Notes under the pieces: generated by a model
The model's input: the letters and a program-made list of their open reading frames with translations, nothing else
The model's database searches: none
What the model was told of the DNA's origin: nothing
DNA from: Antedon mediterranea
Lineage: Eukaryota; Echinodermata; Crinoidea; Comatulida; Antedonidae
Reading direction: 5' to 3'
Assembly (NCBI RefSeq): GCF_964355755.1
Contig: NC_092678.1
Location: forward strand, 17,644,922 to 17,708,921
DNA length: 64,000 nucleotides
Position numbers and translations under genes: made by a program
Shown: in pieces, positions 48,508 to 61,679 of the stretch
How the letters are laid out: every line of letters starts with the position of its first letter
Numbering within the stretch: the stretch's first letter is position 1

Positions 48508-49342
48508 GTAATCTCCACAAAGGATCCCATAAAGAGCTTTCAAAGGTAATTCCACACCTTCATAAATATGTAAACGTTGCTACTAGAGAAGGCACTATAT
48601 ACTTGATATGTGCTATGGAAATGTTAAAAATGCTTATACAGCAAAGAGATGTCCAAGCATTGGGCGGTCAGATCACGAAATGATACAACATGATCCCAAG
48701 CTATAATTCACGAACGTAGGAATCCTCAAAATGAATATGATACGCACATAGCTTAGTGCCTTTAATTATGATATTCATTAGGCCTACATTAGGCCTGGGT
48801 TAACACACTGTGCAATTGTAGTGCTGTTTTTTTTGTTCTTCAGTTCGATTCTTACAGGAAAGTATTGTTTTATTTATTTAATCTATAGAAGGTTCAAAAT
48901 TTTGTTTAGGGATTAATGTTAGATGGTGTGAGATAAAACGAGTTGTAACAGTAATGAAATTGAAGATGAGTACCACTTTCTGTTAATGTGTTAATACAAC
49001 TTAAATTTATCGTTTTATTTATTTTGCAAAATACACTAAATTAGGAAACAACAGATTTTCTGTTGCATCCGCTTTAATAATAATTTGTTCACGGTCATAC
49101 CACCACCATAACGCTTTGACAAAATAAACATTTTAACCTTTCCACGTATTGATGATATAGTTTATAATTATTGAAATAGGCCTATATGGTAAGATATAAC
49201 CACGATACCCTAGCATCATGGTATTTAGACTAAACCTACACTTAAACGTATAATAATCACAATTAACATGATTTACTTACAATTGTAGGCCAAAAGCTTT
49301 TAAATTTTTACCAGTAAGAAAAAAATGAGAATAAACACTTAC

Positions 49343-49414
49343 AGTGTAACCAATGACGTCAAACCACCAAATGTATTTTCATGCAATGTAGTAATGTCGT
49401 TACTGTTTAACTTC
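49343..49414 (-). CDS. LRR exon 2 (72 bp), intact
   Basis: AAG acceptor, GTAAGT donor, phase 2-2. Codes KLNSNDITTLHENTFGGL then TSLVTL. Confidence 0.85.
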
Positions 49415-49679
49415 CTTCAAAATAAAAACATGAACACTTGGTAAATAACAGTTCACGAGTTGAGGTTTTCTTCTTAGGGGAAAATAGTTACAGTTTGGTG
49501 TGTATGTCAGTGGATGAAATAGTGACCGTAAAATAATGTATCTGTATTGTACTGTTAGTGTATATTACATGTCAGTGAAGATTAAAGAGGGTCGATAACG
49601 GTACAAACGTTAATATGTTATTAAAATTAAAATACAAAGTTTATCGATAGAGTACGTAGAACTAAAGATCCGAAGCCTA

Positions 49680-49918
49680 GTTGGTCGGAACCTGTTCCGG
49701 CAGAAATGGTTCCTGATCAAGTTAAAACTAATGAACACGTCACAGGAAGAAGCGTTGAAAAATGTGAAAGACGCGTCAAACTTCGAAGGAAAAAATTCAA
49801 CTCTCCAATGCCATCTGTTATTTTTGGTAATGCTCACTCACTTAAAAACAAGTTTAGTGAATTGACTGCAAATGGCAGTATTCGAATACAGGGACAGTTG
49901 CCTTATGGCACTCGCTGA
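49680..49918 (+). pseudogene. LINE endonuclease N-terminal fragment, copy 3
   Basis: Reads SPMPSVIFGNAHSLKNKFSE, with the longer NKFSELTAN form likely to be ancestral, then shifts frame. Part of the third duplicated block. Confidence 0.7.
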
Positions 49919-50540
49919 AACTTGGCTAAATGAATCTGTTTCGGATCATGGATCAACACATTTTTCTTGTAATCTGGAATTATTAACAATTGCTCTTCGT
50001 TCCTTTTACTCGCCAAGGGAATTCTAGCAGGTTCTATAGTCATCATTATCTATAGGCCTATACACCCAAAAGAATACTTCAAAGTAACTTGTGCTAAAGT
50101 CGCTGAGATAGACACATAAGCTACAAATCTCCAGATTCAATAAAGCTTGGTGATTTCCACAAACGATCCCATAAAGAGCTTACAAAGGTTATTCCACACC
50201 TTTATCAATATGTAAACGTTGCTACGAGAGAAGGCACTATATACTTGATAATTATGTGCTATGGATATGTTAAAAATGCTTATACAGCCAAGAGATGTCC
50301 AGGCATTTGGCGGTCAGATCACGAATTGATACAACATGATCCAAAGCTATAATTCACGAACATAGGAAGCTTCAAAATGAATATGATACGCACATTATCT
50401 TAGTTTCTTTAATTATGATATTCATTAGACCTACATTGGCATGGGTTTACCCACTGTGAACTGTAGTGCTGCTTTTTTTTATTCTTCAGTTCGATTCTTC
50501 CTGTATAGTATTGTTTTATTTATTTATTCTATAGAAGGTT

Positions 50541-50800
50541 CATAACCATACGAACGTTAGATTATTGTAAAAACAAAATGTTCGATAAACTAAATCATTG
50601 GATTTTTGTCTAGATTTGGTAGTTTTTTTAGTTTTACGAATTAATTTTTCCTTTTGTTAAGTGGGATTGATCGGCTGAATGGGTAATAATTTGTATGATT
50701 TAGCTTTGTAATTTATTTGTTATAGGTATAGTCTCTGGTCTATGTAGCAAGGGCAAATATTCTACAATTCAGACTCCAATAAATGAAATTAAGCAAATTT
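50541..50800. mobile_element. Inserted fragment, LINE 3'-end-like
   Basis: Absent from sister blocks at 46865 and 48900. Ends CAATAAATGAAATTAAG. A related piece (GATTTAGCTTTGTAATTTAT) is at 51650-51790. Confidence 0.4.
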
Positions 50801-51214
50801 TGTATAGGAATTAATGTTAGATGGTGTGAGATAAAACGAGAAAATAGACTATGTCAAGTTTGTAACAGGAATGAAATTGAAGATGAGTACCACTTTCTGT
50901 TTTAATATGTTAATACAACTTAAATTTATCGTTTTCTTTTGCAAAATACACTAAATTAGGAAAAACATATTTTATGTTGCATCCGCTTTAATAATAAAAA
51001 TAAATAAAATATATTTTTATTGTCCACCACCACCATAACGCTTTGACAAGCAAACACTTAATCCTTTCCACGTATTAATGCTATAGTGTACTAATATTAC
51101 AATAATTATATTGTAAGACATCAGCACGTCACCCTGAACGTCATGGTACTTAGAAACAGTTAAACCTACCCTAAATGTATAATCACAATTAGCATGATTT
51201 ACTGACAATTGTAC

Positions 51215-51580
51215 ACAGCAACCTCAAATCAAATCAAATCAAGTCTATATTCGTTTCATATATAAAAACGTAGCAAGTAAGTACTTGTCAACTGGTTTAA
51301 CCAAAAAATTAACATTTATTTATTAAATAAAAAATTTACATTGTTTTCCTCGAAAGAAAAATATGGTAAAACATTCACAATTACATCATACATAGAAAAA
51401 ATTTACAATTTAAAAACATTAATAACATCCATATATATATATATTGCATGTGCGCTATTATCATCTAACAATCTTTGAGTTAAAATATGCGTTGAATTTG
51501 GTACAAAAGACAGTCGGTGTCTTGACGCATCAGCTCTAAGAGCCTTTACATTTTTATAAGTAATTTTTCTGTATTGTATT
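51215..51580 (-). mobile_element. LINE-like 3' tail, minus strand
   Basis: Starts with repeated AAATC units on the plus strand (TTGATTTGATTTGAG inverse), as in LINE 3' ends with short tail repeats, and replaces the expected LRR exon of this block. An (AT)n run lies at about 51432-51445. Coding sequence not recognised. Confidence 0.4.
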
Positions 51581-52430
51581 ACGTGTATTACTAGATGGTC
51601 GATAACAATAAGAACGTTAAATTATTATTTAAAAAACTATGTAAAGTTTATTGACAGATTGTAGATCATCGTTTTTAACTAGAATTGGTAGTTTTTTTAA
51701 TTTTTACTAATTCATTTTTCCTTTGGTTAAGATGTTAATAATTTATATGATTTAGCTTTGTAATTTATTTGTTATAGGTAAAGTCTCTGCACCTTGTTCA
51801 AATGTAATCTGATGTTTGCCTAACAATAATTTTAGAATTACAGAAAATCAATGATGTAATGATTTATTTGCTGTCTAGCACGTGAAATTATTCTTCCTTC
51901 TCTGTGCCTAAGGCAGAATGTGAAGGAAAACATCAGTATACATTTCCCAAAAAGTGACATAAAAGTATAAAGAATACTCGATAAAAATACTTTAAAAATA
52001 ATCTCATATAGCGCCGCTACATACTCGCACATTATTTGTTTAATAATTTAAGCAGATTCTGAAAGATATGAAGCGTTTTTTTCTATGTCAAAATACTACG
52101 TATGTAAGGATCAACGACTGTAACAATAACATCGATGGATTTAAGAACAACCCTAAATACCTGTAATATAATAAATTACAAACAGTAATACAAATTAAAA
52201 CTTAAAATCATCAGCTAACATACCCTTTTATCCGCTTTAATAATAAAGAATAAATCAAAGAAGTTGCTTTTGTTCACAGTCATACCACCATAACGCTTCA
52301 CTTTGAATGTACCGTAATTTTACAAGTAATATTTAACAGTTAAACCTACCGTTAAATGTATAATTTCAGAAATAACATGATTTATTTGAATTTTTATAAG
52401 TAAGAAAACAAAATGAGAATAAACACTTAC

Positions 52431-52502
52431 AGTATAACCAATGATGTCAAACCACCAAATGCATTTTCATACAATGTAGTAATGCCGTTACTGCTTAAAT
52501 CC
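52431..52502 (-). CDS. LRR exon 1 (72 bp), intact
   Basis: AAG acceptor, GTAAGT donor, phase 2-2. Codes DLSSNGITTLYENAFGGL then TSLVIL. The first base completes the TT|G leucine codon begun by the LRR cap exon at 53769, so the joint is in frame. Confidence 0.85.
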
Positions 52503-53768
52503 CTTCAAAATAAAAACAGTTGGTAAATAACAGTTCACGAGTTGAGGTTTTCTTCTTTGGGAAAAATATTTACAGTTTATGTCAGTAGATGAAATAGTGA
52601 CCCTAAAATAATGTATCTGAAATGTACTATTGTTGTGTATTACTGTACGTGTTAGTGAAAATTAAAGAGAGTCGATAACGTTACAACAAACGTTAAAATA
52701 TTATTCAAATTATAAATACAAAATATATCGATTTAGTACATACTGTAGTACGTCAGGAATAGGTTGTTCGTTTATATAATTACTGATATAAAGACGGAGA
52801 GATAACATTTTAATACATCTTAAAGGCAATTGAAAAATAATCAATCCTTTACTATAAGCCGAAACGTAGCAAGAGTATGTAACTTATTTGTTATAGAGAG
52901 AAAAATAGTGCATGTTTAGACACAAACCAGCACAGCTGATGTAATCTGAGGGTAGCCTACAATAATTAAAGTACACGTATAACTAAACGATAAAGAAAGA
53001 AATGTATACATAAATCAATGTCAAATAACTAGCTCGATGATATCAAACGGCGCCTCTACACACTCACACATTGATTCAATCCAAAGAGTTTACACTGACA
53101 AGAAAAGTCAGCATTTTTTTAAAGTTATGAATAATCAACTACCAAAATAATATTAAAATTGTTTAAAATACCGTTCGTTATCTAATTTACGGACGTAGGA
53201 AGTCTAAAAATCAATATATATGTACATATTTGTTATTTAGTGCCTTTGATTCTAACATCCGTTACTCTATTGTGTTAACCCACTGTGTAATAATAGTGTC
53301 TGTTTCTGTGGTTAATTGCGCGGTGCAATGCTGTTTTTTCAATTGAGGATTTTTCAATTCTGTTCTCGCACGATTGTATTATTCTATTTTATGAAAAGAT
53401 GAGGGGCATTTTGGAAACACATTTTTTATACAATTCGAATGAGTGTACGATGTATTTAAACCAATTTACAGAACGTACGTACCGAAAAAAAAACACCATG
53501 GACTGAAATCGTTATTTTGTGAGGATGGTGCTAATTGGAATGATTCGTCTACGATAGTCCAGTACTTTTACAATTAACTAATATTAATTTTCCGTTGTAT
53601 CATTTTCATTTCTATAATTTGTAATAAAAATAATATAATCATAATAACATTTTTTTTTTTAATATAAGCTTTAGAATTACCGTAACTGCGATCAACGTTT
53701 CAATGTTACTACGCTTGTCTTATGTAAGCTTACAGTTTGCACAAAACAGGTTCTTTGATGATACTTAC
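52503..53768. other. Intron 3, no gene seen
   Basis: AT-rich sequence between the LRR cap exon and the first LRR exon. Confidence 0.5.
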
Positions 53769-53904
53769 AAGAATGTTATTGGTTGATGATTATTGTAGTT
53801 CCTGACGGATTCTGCTGTTGCATTAATATATTTCCGACAGCTTAAGTAGTTAAATATGCAATCGCATCCAGTTGGACATATCTGTTTTAGGAATAATAAT
53901 TGTT
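53769..53904 (-). CDS. LRR N-terminal cap exon (136 bp)
   Basis: A strong acceptor (ten T then ACAG) ends at 53905, and donor GTAAGT follows 53769. The exon enters in phase 1 and leaves in phase 2. It reads QLLFLKQICPTGCDCIF, later YLSCRKYINATAES. C-P-x-x-C-x-C with a fourth Cys seven residues on is the LRRNT signature. NAT is a possible N-glycosylation site. A second CAG at 53884 is possible but would break the phase with the CUB exon. It caps the hydrophobic edge of the LRR solenoid. Confidence 0.85.
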
Positions 53905-55080
53905 CTGTAAAAAAAAAATGTTTGTAAAATTAGGTACTAGTTTCGAATTTACCTAAATGGACAGTAAAACAATAGCTATAAAAATGTAATAACTATGTTT
54001 GTCATTTAACTATTAATTGTATAGGACTTGGCTCTTGAGTAGGACTAGACGTTGTGAAAAGGTAGATGTATCTTAAGTTTAGGTCATTCTTCAAAGATAT
54101 CATAATCTAATATCATTTTGATACATTACTGTTGTACATGTGCAATTTTGGATTTGTGGATTTGACGCACACTGGATAAATATTGATGTTTTTTTCTTCA
54201 AATGTCTCTCAATTTTGTGTCCAATTACGTCTGCCGGTGGAATTTGTATAGTCTCTAACAATGCACCATCACCGAGTTGGCCGCATTGGCCGCCTTCTCC
54301 TGAGTAGGGGTCAAAGAGCCAGTGTTGTGGTGGAATAATGTTTTATAATTCAGGTGATTCATTATTGTCTCGTTTCTAACAATATCGGAATTTTTACCGG
54401 GATGAAGTCTCTTTTGCAAAAAGAAGCTTTGTGTTATGTTTGTTTAGAAACCTCTTACTATTACGTTTGTGAATTTTTTCCAATTGATCAATTGTTTTTG
54501 CAGAGGTTTTTTAAAGATTTTAGGTTGTCCAGGGAGCGTTTGTTTGCCTAATTCTCTGCAATCTAAGGTTGTGTCTAATTATCAATCAAGTAAAGAGCTT
54601 AAACTAGATTATGATTAATTACTGTAATTGAATATTTAATTAATGGCAGTAACATAGCCTAGATTATAGAGTATAGACAGCGATTCAGATTAATATTTGT
54701 TATAAAATCAAACAACAAACGTAAAAGACTTTAGTATATAATAGCTATCTTCCTTGTATTAGCTACAGTGTTTTATTTTAGAATTTTTGCAAGTAGTGTT
54801 TCTCTGTTTTAAAAGTATCTTCTATCAAATCGCCTAAAAAAGCCTAATCAGGTTAATACATTACACTTTTTCAGTAACTTAGGGGTTATTAGTTTACAAT
54901 ACGTCGCGAAACGCGTTACACTTAGCGACTGACGCGTTTATTTTTTTTTTAATATTTATAATACAATTATGTATTATTAATTTTTAAAAAACATTAAAAC
55001 CTAAATAACCTACTGAATACAAAATATATTCATTGTATCCTAATTTCAACATTTTTTTTTTATCTTATGTGGGTTCATCC
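53905..55080. other. Intron 2 proximal part, no gene seen
   Basis: The frame at 54354-54551 has no recognised domain. No further CUB-like exon found. Confidence 0.4.
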
Positions 55081-55572
55081 CACTTTTATTTCCATACAAC
55101 TGTTCTCTTTACATATATTTTTCATATACACTATACATATCATTATATTTACAATGTTTGTTTAATCATCTGTTTACATATATCTTTTTAAACATATTAT
55201 CTGTAACACATTTTCATTAACAAGCTTATTTTTTTCTTACATAGGTCTAGTTGTTTTTGATTTTTTCATCTACCACATTTTCATTTAACAATGCAAATTC
55301 TCTGTTATACTCATTACTTACTAAATGTTTACTGTTAACATAATATTGTTCTCATCCTTTAACATTAATATTAATATTTTGTTCTTTAATGTTTACAAAA
55401 CTTTTATTTCCAGCAGATTATCCTTTTTTTTTGCATCTATAACTTCTTAAATTTTATTTTATTTTAACCACATTGATTACATAGTTTCCTCTTTTTATAC
55501 ATATTATCTATAACACATTTTCATTAACAGAGCTTATTTTTTCTTACATAGTTATTTTTGTTTGTTTTCATC
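55081..55572. repeat. T-rich ~300-bp tandem repeat in the intron
   Basis: The segment around ACACATTTTCATTAACA recurs at about 55200 and 55510, and related sequence resumes after the inserted element at 59330-59600. Confidence 0.6.
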
Positions 55573-55574
55573 TA

Positions 55575-58500
55575 GTGGAGTCTGTTAGGGATATTTTGGT
55601 TCACTTTTTTCCAAAAGCATCAAATTTGGTATACAGGTTGCCCACCCTATACAAATTAAATTTTTGATGGGCGCCAAGCAAAATGACCCCTTGGGTCACC
55701 TAATTTGCATAATTTTAAATGGCGGACACTTTCGCTTAAACAGTCTATATCTCTGAAACTACTGGTCATAGAGAGTTGATTTTTAGCTCAAAATGTTCAA
55801 AACATAAACATTCCTATTTACTCTAATGAAGTATTTTTGAAAAAAAATGACCGGAAGTACCAGTTTTAACCTTTGACCCATATTTTAAGGCATTGCCATA
55901 TCTCAGTAAATAGTTGTCACAGACAGTTTATTTAAGTGTCAAATTGTTCAGAATATATATGTTACTATTTAGTTTAATGAAACATTTTATCCAAAAATGA
56001 CCGGAAGTACTCAGTTTTGCCTTTGACCGTTACGGTGTAATTACCAACCTTGTTACGGTTAATATATTTTGATATCCATAAAACTACTTGTCATAGAGAG
56101 TTAATGTTTGTGTCAAAATGTTCAGAACATAAACATTTCTATTTACTATAATAAAGTTTTTTCTAAAAATTGCCATATCACATTATTGGGTTGGCGTGGA
56201 AAGTTCATTTTGGTGTCAGATTGTTCAGAATATATGTTACTATTATGTTTAATAGAAGATTTTTCCAAAAAATGTCAGGAAGTACAGTTGACCTGTTACA
56301 TACATAAAATTATAAATTTGTTCAAGTTAACTGTATATTTATATTATTTTGCAATCCACTTTTGAGCACTTGTCAAAGATGGCTACTTTGCATGTGCAAT
56401 TGAACGAAGTATACTGAATGAAGTTGAATATAGTCCTATTTGTAGTGAGTCTAGAGTAACGCAAATGAGAGAAAATTGTATAGACAAAAAACACCCAATC
56501 TCATTCTCATCTAATCGAGTACTTAAATGAAGTCTTCTACACATTTAGCAATAATGTTTACTGATGAAATCTATTCAAGTTTTGTTTTGGAAAGTTAGTG
56601 TTTCCATCACTTGTGTTTGTTTGGTTGTTACATTCAGGGTAATTGTCCTATATTGCATTTCTTCGCTGAGTATCTTTCTTTAATTAAGTATAGTTAAGTT
56701 TGTTCATGACCAAATTAACGGCAAAACACCACATCAAACAATGGAATACTTTTATTTAATTACACATAATGCTAGTACCAGATTTAGTAATAGATATAAT
56801 TTTGCAATTCCGAAAGCTCGCACAGATGCTGGTAAATTTAGAATTTCTTTTAATGGAGCTCAACTTTGGAATAATTTACCCTTAGTTATAAAATGTACCT
56901 CTTCTAGATTTAAATTCATAAATGAAGTTAAATGTTTACTTTTACAAAAATATTAATGTTAGCCCTTGTTTACGTTATTTCTTTCATATAGTTGCTGTTT
57001 CTTTCTTATTGAATTATTGTTGATAGATGAAAATGTATGCATTATGACTAATTTATTTTTTGTGAAAGGAGTCAAACCTTGATTAGCGAAAGCTATTTTT
57101 TGGCTCCTTTTCACACACACATACATTTTATTGTATTGTACTATTTATGTATGATGATGTGAATAAAGTTGATATAAGTATAAGTTTAAAGGGCCTTCAA
57201 ACTGGGGTATAACCTACTAATTAAAAGGATGGACATTTTCGGGATGCACAATATAAAAACTAGACTACTGTTGCCATATCACGAACCACAACTGAAAAAT
57301 ATATTTTTTCCACCAGACCTAAAGTAATCCTTGGTCCGCCAAACTTGGCAGAATTCTCGAATTTTACTTTTTAAAAATTTGGCCATCATCTGGACACGAT
57401 TTGGGTATTACAGTTTTGTTACTTATGACATTACGCCTTAGTATCATCTTTTTCATTATTGCCTTTTTACTTGATTTTTGGTTGATTAGTAAATGTTAAA
57501 TTGTTGTTATATTGGAATTGGTAACAATTCTTGGCTTGTGTAACATAATGTATTGATGAGCTGTTTTAACCTCATGAACAGATTTACTTTTATTACTTTC
57601 ATTTCTTTTATGTACATTTTCAAAGTATTGAATGTGTCCTTTCTCAATCGAGTATTTGGAAAATAATGGCTTATTCAAACTTCTTTAGCAATCCTTGAAC
57701 AGTCTGGTTGGTTCAGTCACCATAAGCACATGTATGGTAATTGTAATATTTTCAGTGTTCTCGTAAAGACGAAATGCCCCATCATGTTCTGAGCTTGAGT
57801 ATGATATTGTTTCTTAGAAATGAGGCTAAACCTTTTTGTTGATTTTTGCACAACATTTCCATTCATAAAATTTCCATTGTTCACATAGTCAAGGACATGC
57901 AATACAGAGTTCATTTTAAGTTTGAAAAAAGGGCAATATATGAAAAAGAGGATACTAGAGCGTAACATGTCATTAGTAACAAAACTGTTCCTATTCATCC
58001 AATCTCTTCTAGATGATTACTGTATATGGTCGATTTCTTTTTCTTTTTTTTTATTTGAAAATCTTTGAGAACCACCAAGCTGGACTTAGGTCTGGAGGAC
58101 AGAAATCTTCGGTGTCTTTTCCCCATTCAGTAGTTGTTCGTGTTATGGCAACAAAGAGAAATGTAGCAACATGAAATTGTTATGCAACAGCAAACACAAG
58201 TGACGGAAACACTAACTTTCCAAAACAAAACTTTTACTGGATTTCATCAGTAGGCCTACACATTATTGCTAAATATGTGGAAGACTTCATTTAAGTACTC
58301 GATTAGATGAGATTGGGTATTTTTTGTATATACAATTTTCTCATTTCTCATTTACATTACTCTAGACTCACTACAAATAGGACAATCTATTCAACTTTGT
58401 TCAGTATACTTTGTTCAATTGCACAATGCAAGCAGCCATCTTCGACATGTGCTCAAAAGTGGGTTGCAAAATAATATCATAAATATACAGTTAACTATAC

Positions 58501-59322
58501 AATTAACTGAACAAATTTATAAATTTTATGTATTTAACAAGTCAATAACTATACTTCCTGACATTTTTTTGAAAAGTCTTCTATTAAGCAGAATAGAAAC
58601 ATATATATTCTGAACAATCTGACACCAAAATGAACTTTCCACTCCAACCCAATAATTTGATATGGCAATTTTCCTGAAAAAGCAGGTCAAAGGTCAAATA
58701 TGGTATTTCTGAACATTATTTGAGAAAAAACGTTATTATAGTCAATAGAAATGTTTATGTTCTGAACATTTTGACACCAAAATTAACTCTCTATGACAAG
58801 TAGTTTTATGGATATCAAAATATATTAACCGTAACAAGGTTGGTAATTACACCGTAACGGTCAAAGGCAAAACTGAGTACTTCCGGTCAATTTTGGATAA
58901 AATGTTTCATTAAATTAAATAGTAACATATATATTCTAAACAATTTGACACTTAAATAAACTGTCTGTGACAACTATTTACTGAGATATGGTAATGCCTT
59001 AAAATATGGGTCAAAGGTTAAAACTGGTACTTCCGGTAATTTTTTTCAAAAAAAACTTCATTAGAGTAAATAGGAATGTTTATGTTCTGAACATTTTGGG
59101 CTAAAAATCAACTCTCTATGACCAGTATTTTTAGAGATATAGACTGTTTAAGCGAAAATGTCCGCCATTTTAAGTTATGCAAATTAGGTGACCCAAAAGG
59201 TCATTTTGCTTGGCGTCCATCAAAAATTGAATTTGTATAGGGTGGGCAACCTGTATACCAAATTTGGTGCTTTTGGAAGAAACTGAACCAAACACCCTTA
59301 TTTCAGCCCTAACAGACTCCAC
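55575..59322. mobile_element. 3.75-kb element with ~1-kb inverted arms
   Basis: Ends GTGGAGTCTGTTAGGG and CCCTAACAGACTCCAC are inverted, with TA on either side (55573-55574, 59323-59324). The arms (55575-56625 and about 58190-59322) stay complementary throughout with scattered differences. The spacer holds a LINE fragment and a minus-strand frame at 57717-57998 that I do not recognise. The transposon class is unclear: a TA duplication is compatible with several groups. Confidence 0.7.
56690..57185 (+). pseudogene. LINE C-terminal fragment
   Basis: Frame 56741-56956 includes GKFRISFNGAQLWNNLPL and a C-terminal K-F-I-N-E-V-K region, the ending typical of LINE ORF2 proteins (G-x-x-LWN-x-LP). 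A 3' tail with GAATAAAG follows. Inserted in the spacer of the inverted-arm element. Confidence 0.7.
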
Positions 59323-59324
59323 TA

Positions 59325-60523
59325 ATCAACATATTTATTTCATACAATTATAATATGTTTATGTTTAATAAATCCATCCCATTGGTTTGTCCCATTTTAT
59401 TTTTCTTTGGATTTATCTATGCAAACATATTTTCATTTAAACAATGCATATTCTCTGTTATACTAATTACTTACTAACTTTTTACTGTTAACATTATATT
59501 TTCCTCATCCTTTAACATTGATTTTTTTTTTATCTTTAAATGTTTACAACATTTATTTCCAACAGATTATCCTTTTTTTTTTGCATCTACAGTATAACCC
59601 ATCAAAGTTTCATTTAACTTTTATTTTTCGTATGTGGGTTCATTCAATTTTTTTTTTTACTTATTATTTATTCTATTATTTTTTTATACATACATTATCA
59701 TTTAACAACATTTATGTTTAATGATCCATTAAAAAAAATTATACATTTTTTTTTCTTTTTAACCATTTTATCATTTCAAAATTCCACATGCAGTAAGAAT
59801 GTGCAAATTACATATATATATACCTATAATATGAAAGCTTTGATGAAAACACTTCACCACTTAAACCTAAAACCTTCTTATCCTTCATCATTTTTTTATC
59901 ATCAATCTATAAAAAGCTTTTCACATTTTGTCTTTTTGTTTTCAAATCATCAAGGTATACATATTTACAAAACATACAATATAGAAGTAAAAAAAAAAAA
60001 ACATAATAGATTCATCATTCATGGTATCTCATCCTAATTTCAAAATTAATATTAAACGCACCCATTTTTTTGAATTAGCATACTCAGGAATGTATTGTCC
60101 CACAAAAGCATGAAAAAAATAAAGATTTTTTATTATTCTTCATTTATCAGACTTATAATAGGCTTTTTTTTTAGTTTTAATAAAGTTAAGCAATTCCATA
60201 GAAAAGACCGAAATTATAATGTTTCTACTTATAAAAAGACAAAATAAACAGATTAGGCTAATTTCAACACAACCTCATTGAACTGGCAGCGCAGCTAATT
60301 TGATTATTTCCTTTTTCAAGTAAATATATTTCTTAAAATCCAATTGGTCAATGTGAATAACTCTTATGTGACATTAAAATAGCATATTCAACAAAAAATT
60401 CCAAAAAATATATTTTTTCAAGGGATAAAAAATCTTCAATTCTCATTTTACTCATATTTCAGGTTATAGCCTAAAATGTGAATAATTTCTTGCACCAATT
60501 AAATTTAAAAATAACTCACTTAC
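59325..60523. other. T-rich intron, no gene
   Basis: Long T and A runs and remnants of the ~300-bp tandem repeat. Frames at 59518-60037 are composition artefacts. Confidence 0.5.
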
Positions 60524-60865
60524 CCGGTGGAACAATTACTGCTGTAACTGTTGCATTAAATCCTCTCTTTGTTACAATATCATCAGTAGCTAAAGCAATC
60601 CGCATTGTGTTGTTGTTGGAAACTAGAGAATCAAATGTTAAACCTGTAAACCTAACTTTATTTTCATTTCCTGCAAATGCTATATCCAAATAATCCCATC
60701 CGTCCTCCAGTTGAAAGTCGTTGAACTCAAGATAAATGAACAACTCTGGAGAGGTTGTAACCATCCATTCACACTTTAAATTGTTGTCGTAGTTCTTCGG
60801 ATAATTAGGAGACCAAAATGCATATGATGAGTTCTCAGATTCAAGATGAATATCCTGGTTACATT
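60524..60865 (-). CDS. CUB domain exon (342 bp)
   Basis: Acceptor TTTCTCTTGCAG precedes 60865 and donor GTAAGT follows 60524; phase 1-1. Reads ECNQDIHLESENSSYAFWSP, NYPKNYDNNLKCEW, LEDGWDYLDIAF, later NNNTMRIALATDD. The F-x-SPNYP-x-x-Y and C-x-W motifs, the acidic LED/DYLD calcium-site region and the RxxLxTDD strand are CUB hallmarks. Only the first disulphide pair of cysteines is present; the second pair common in CUB is missing. N-glycosylation sites NSS, NNT and NAT are visible. CUB modules bind protein or glycan ligands outside the cell. Confidence 0.9.
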
Positions 60866-61049
60866 CTGCAAGAGAAATAAGATAATAATAATACACGGAA
60901 TGTAGGCCTATTGTTACTATTGTATTGATAGAAATATAGCGTGATTAATAATTTAGGTAATCACAATATTTGATATTTTCAAAATAACCTTAAAGGTAAT
61001 ATATCCGGCTAATCCTGTATATCTAATTGTTAATGATGGTTTTAATATG

Positions 61050-61200
61050 ATAGGCCTAATAATGATAAGGATAATGATAATGATAATGAAAATAATAATA
61101 GTTCATTCTTATAGCGCATTATAAGCAAGCTCTCAATGCGCTGCACATTATTACCCCGGGAATTGTTTTGGATAATACACGTATGAAAACATACTCCCAT
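61050..61200 (-). mobile_element. 5'-truncated SINE, same family as 30329
   Basis: On the minus strand it matches the SINE body (GGGAGTATGTTTTCATACG), GGGGTAATAATG and the GCGCTATA tail followed by ATT/ATG repeats at 61060-61100. Confidence 0.7.
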
Positions 61201-61679
61201 ATTACTAGTTATTTTTACCTATCCATGTGATTTTATATATAGTTTTAACAACAATTATTGTCATTTAATCAGGCCGTGCTACAGTATAAAATAGGGTACA
61301 CAAAATACATGAAATTACATTAGATTACAAATGTACAAATAGTAATTAATCAGTAATTGCCCCGGTCCAGTTATCCCATTTAGGCCTATAAAAGTGTGAA
61401 TTTTATCAATTATTACCTATTGATGAAAAATATTTGATTTGTGTGTATACTTCGTAAATAAAGTCCGTTTACTACCAGGTGTCCAGTTTTAACTGTACAA
61501 GGAAAGTTAGCACCTACTCTTAACCTAAATCTGCACATGCGCCAAAGCTTGGTGTTCACAAACATGTGTGTACCAGGTAAATACGATTTACCAATAACAT
61601 AGCCTTCTTAACTTAATGTAAAATTAAATAAACAACAATCGTCTGACTGACTTCATGTTATTGTTTAAACTCATAGTCA

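Larger units (their letters stand above)
45575..52340. repeat. Tandemly duplicated LRR-exon blocks
   Basis: Related blocks begin near 45575, 47190, 49215 and 51145 with a TACGTCATGGTATTTAGA-like segment. Each then normally carries an LRR exon, intron, a LINE endonuclease fragment and a shared 3' part ending before the next block. The block at 51145 has lost its LRR exon to other sequence. Confidence 0.75.

Noticed and set aside
54354-54551. 65-residue frame with several Cys and Tyr residues
   Set aside because: No domain pattern, no splice signals that fit the CUB-LRR gene, and the wrong strand for it.
57717-57998. 93-residue minus-strand frame in the spacer of the inverted-arm element
   Set aside because: Could be a transposase relic, but I recognise no catalytic motif, so I did not call it.
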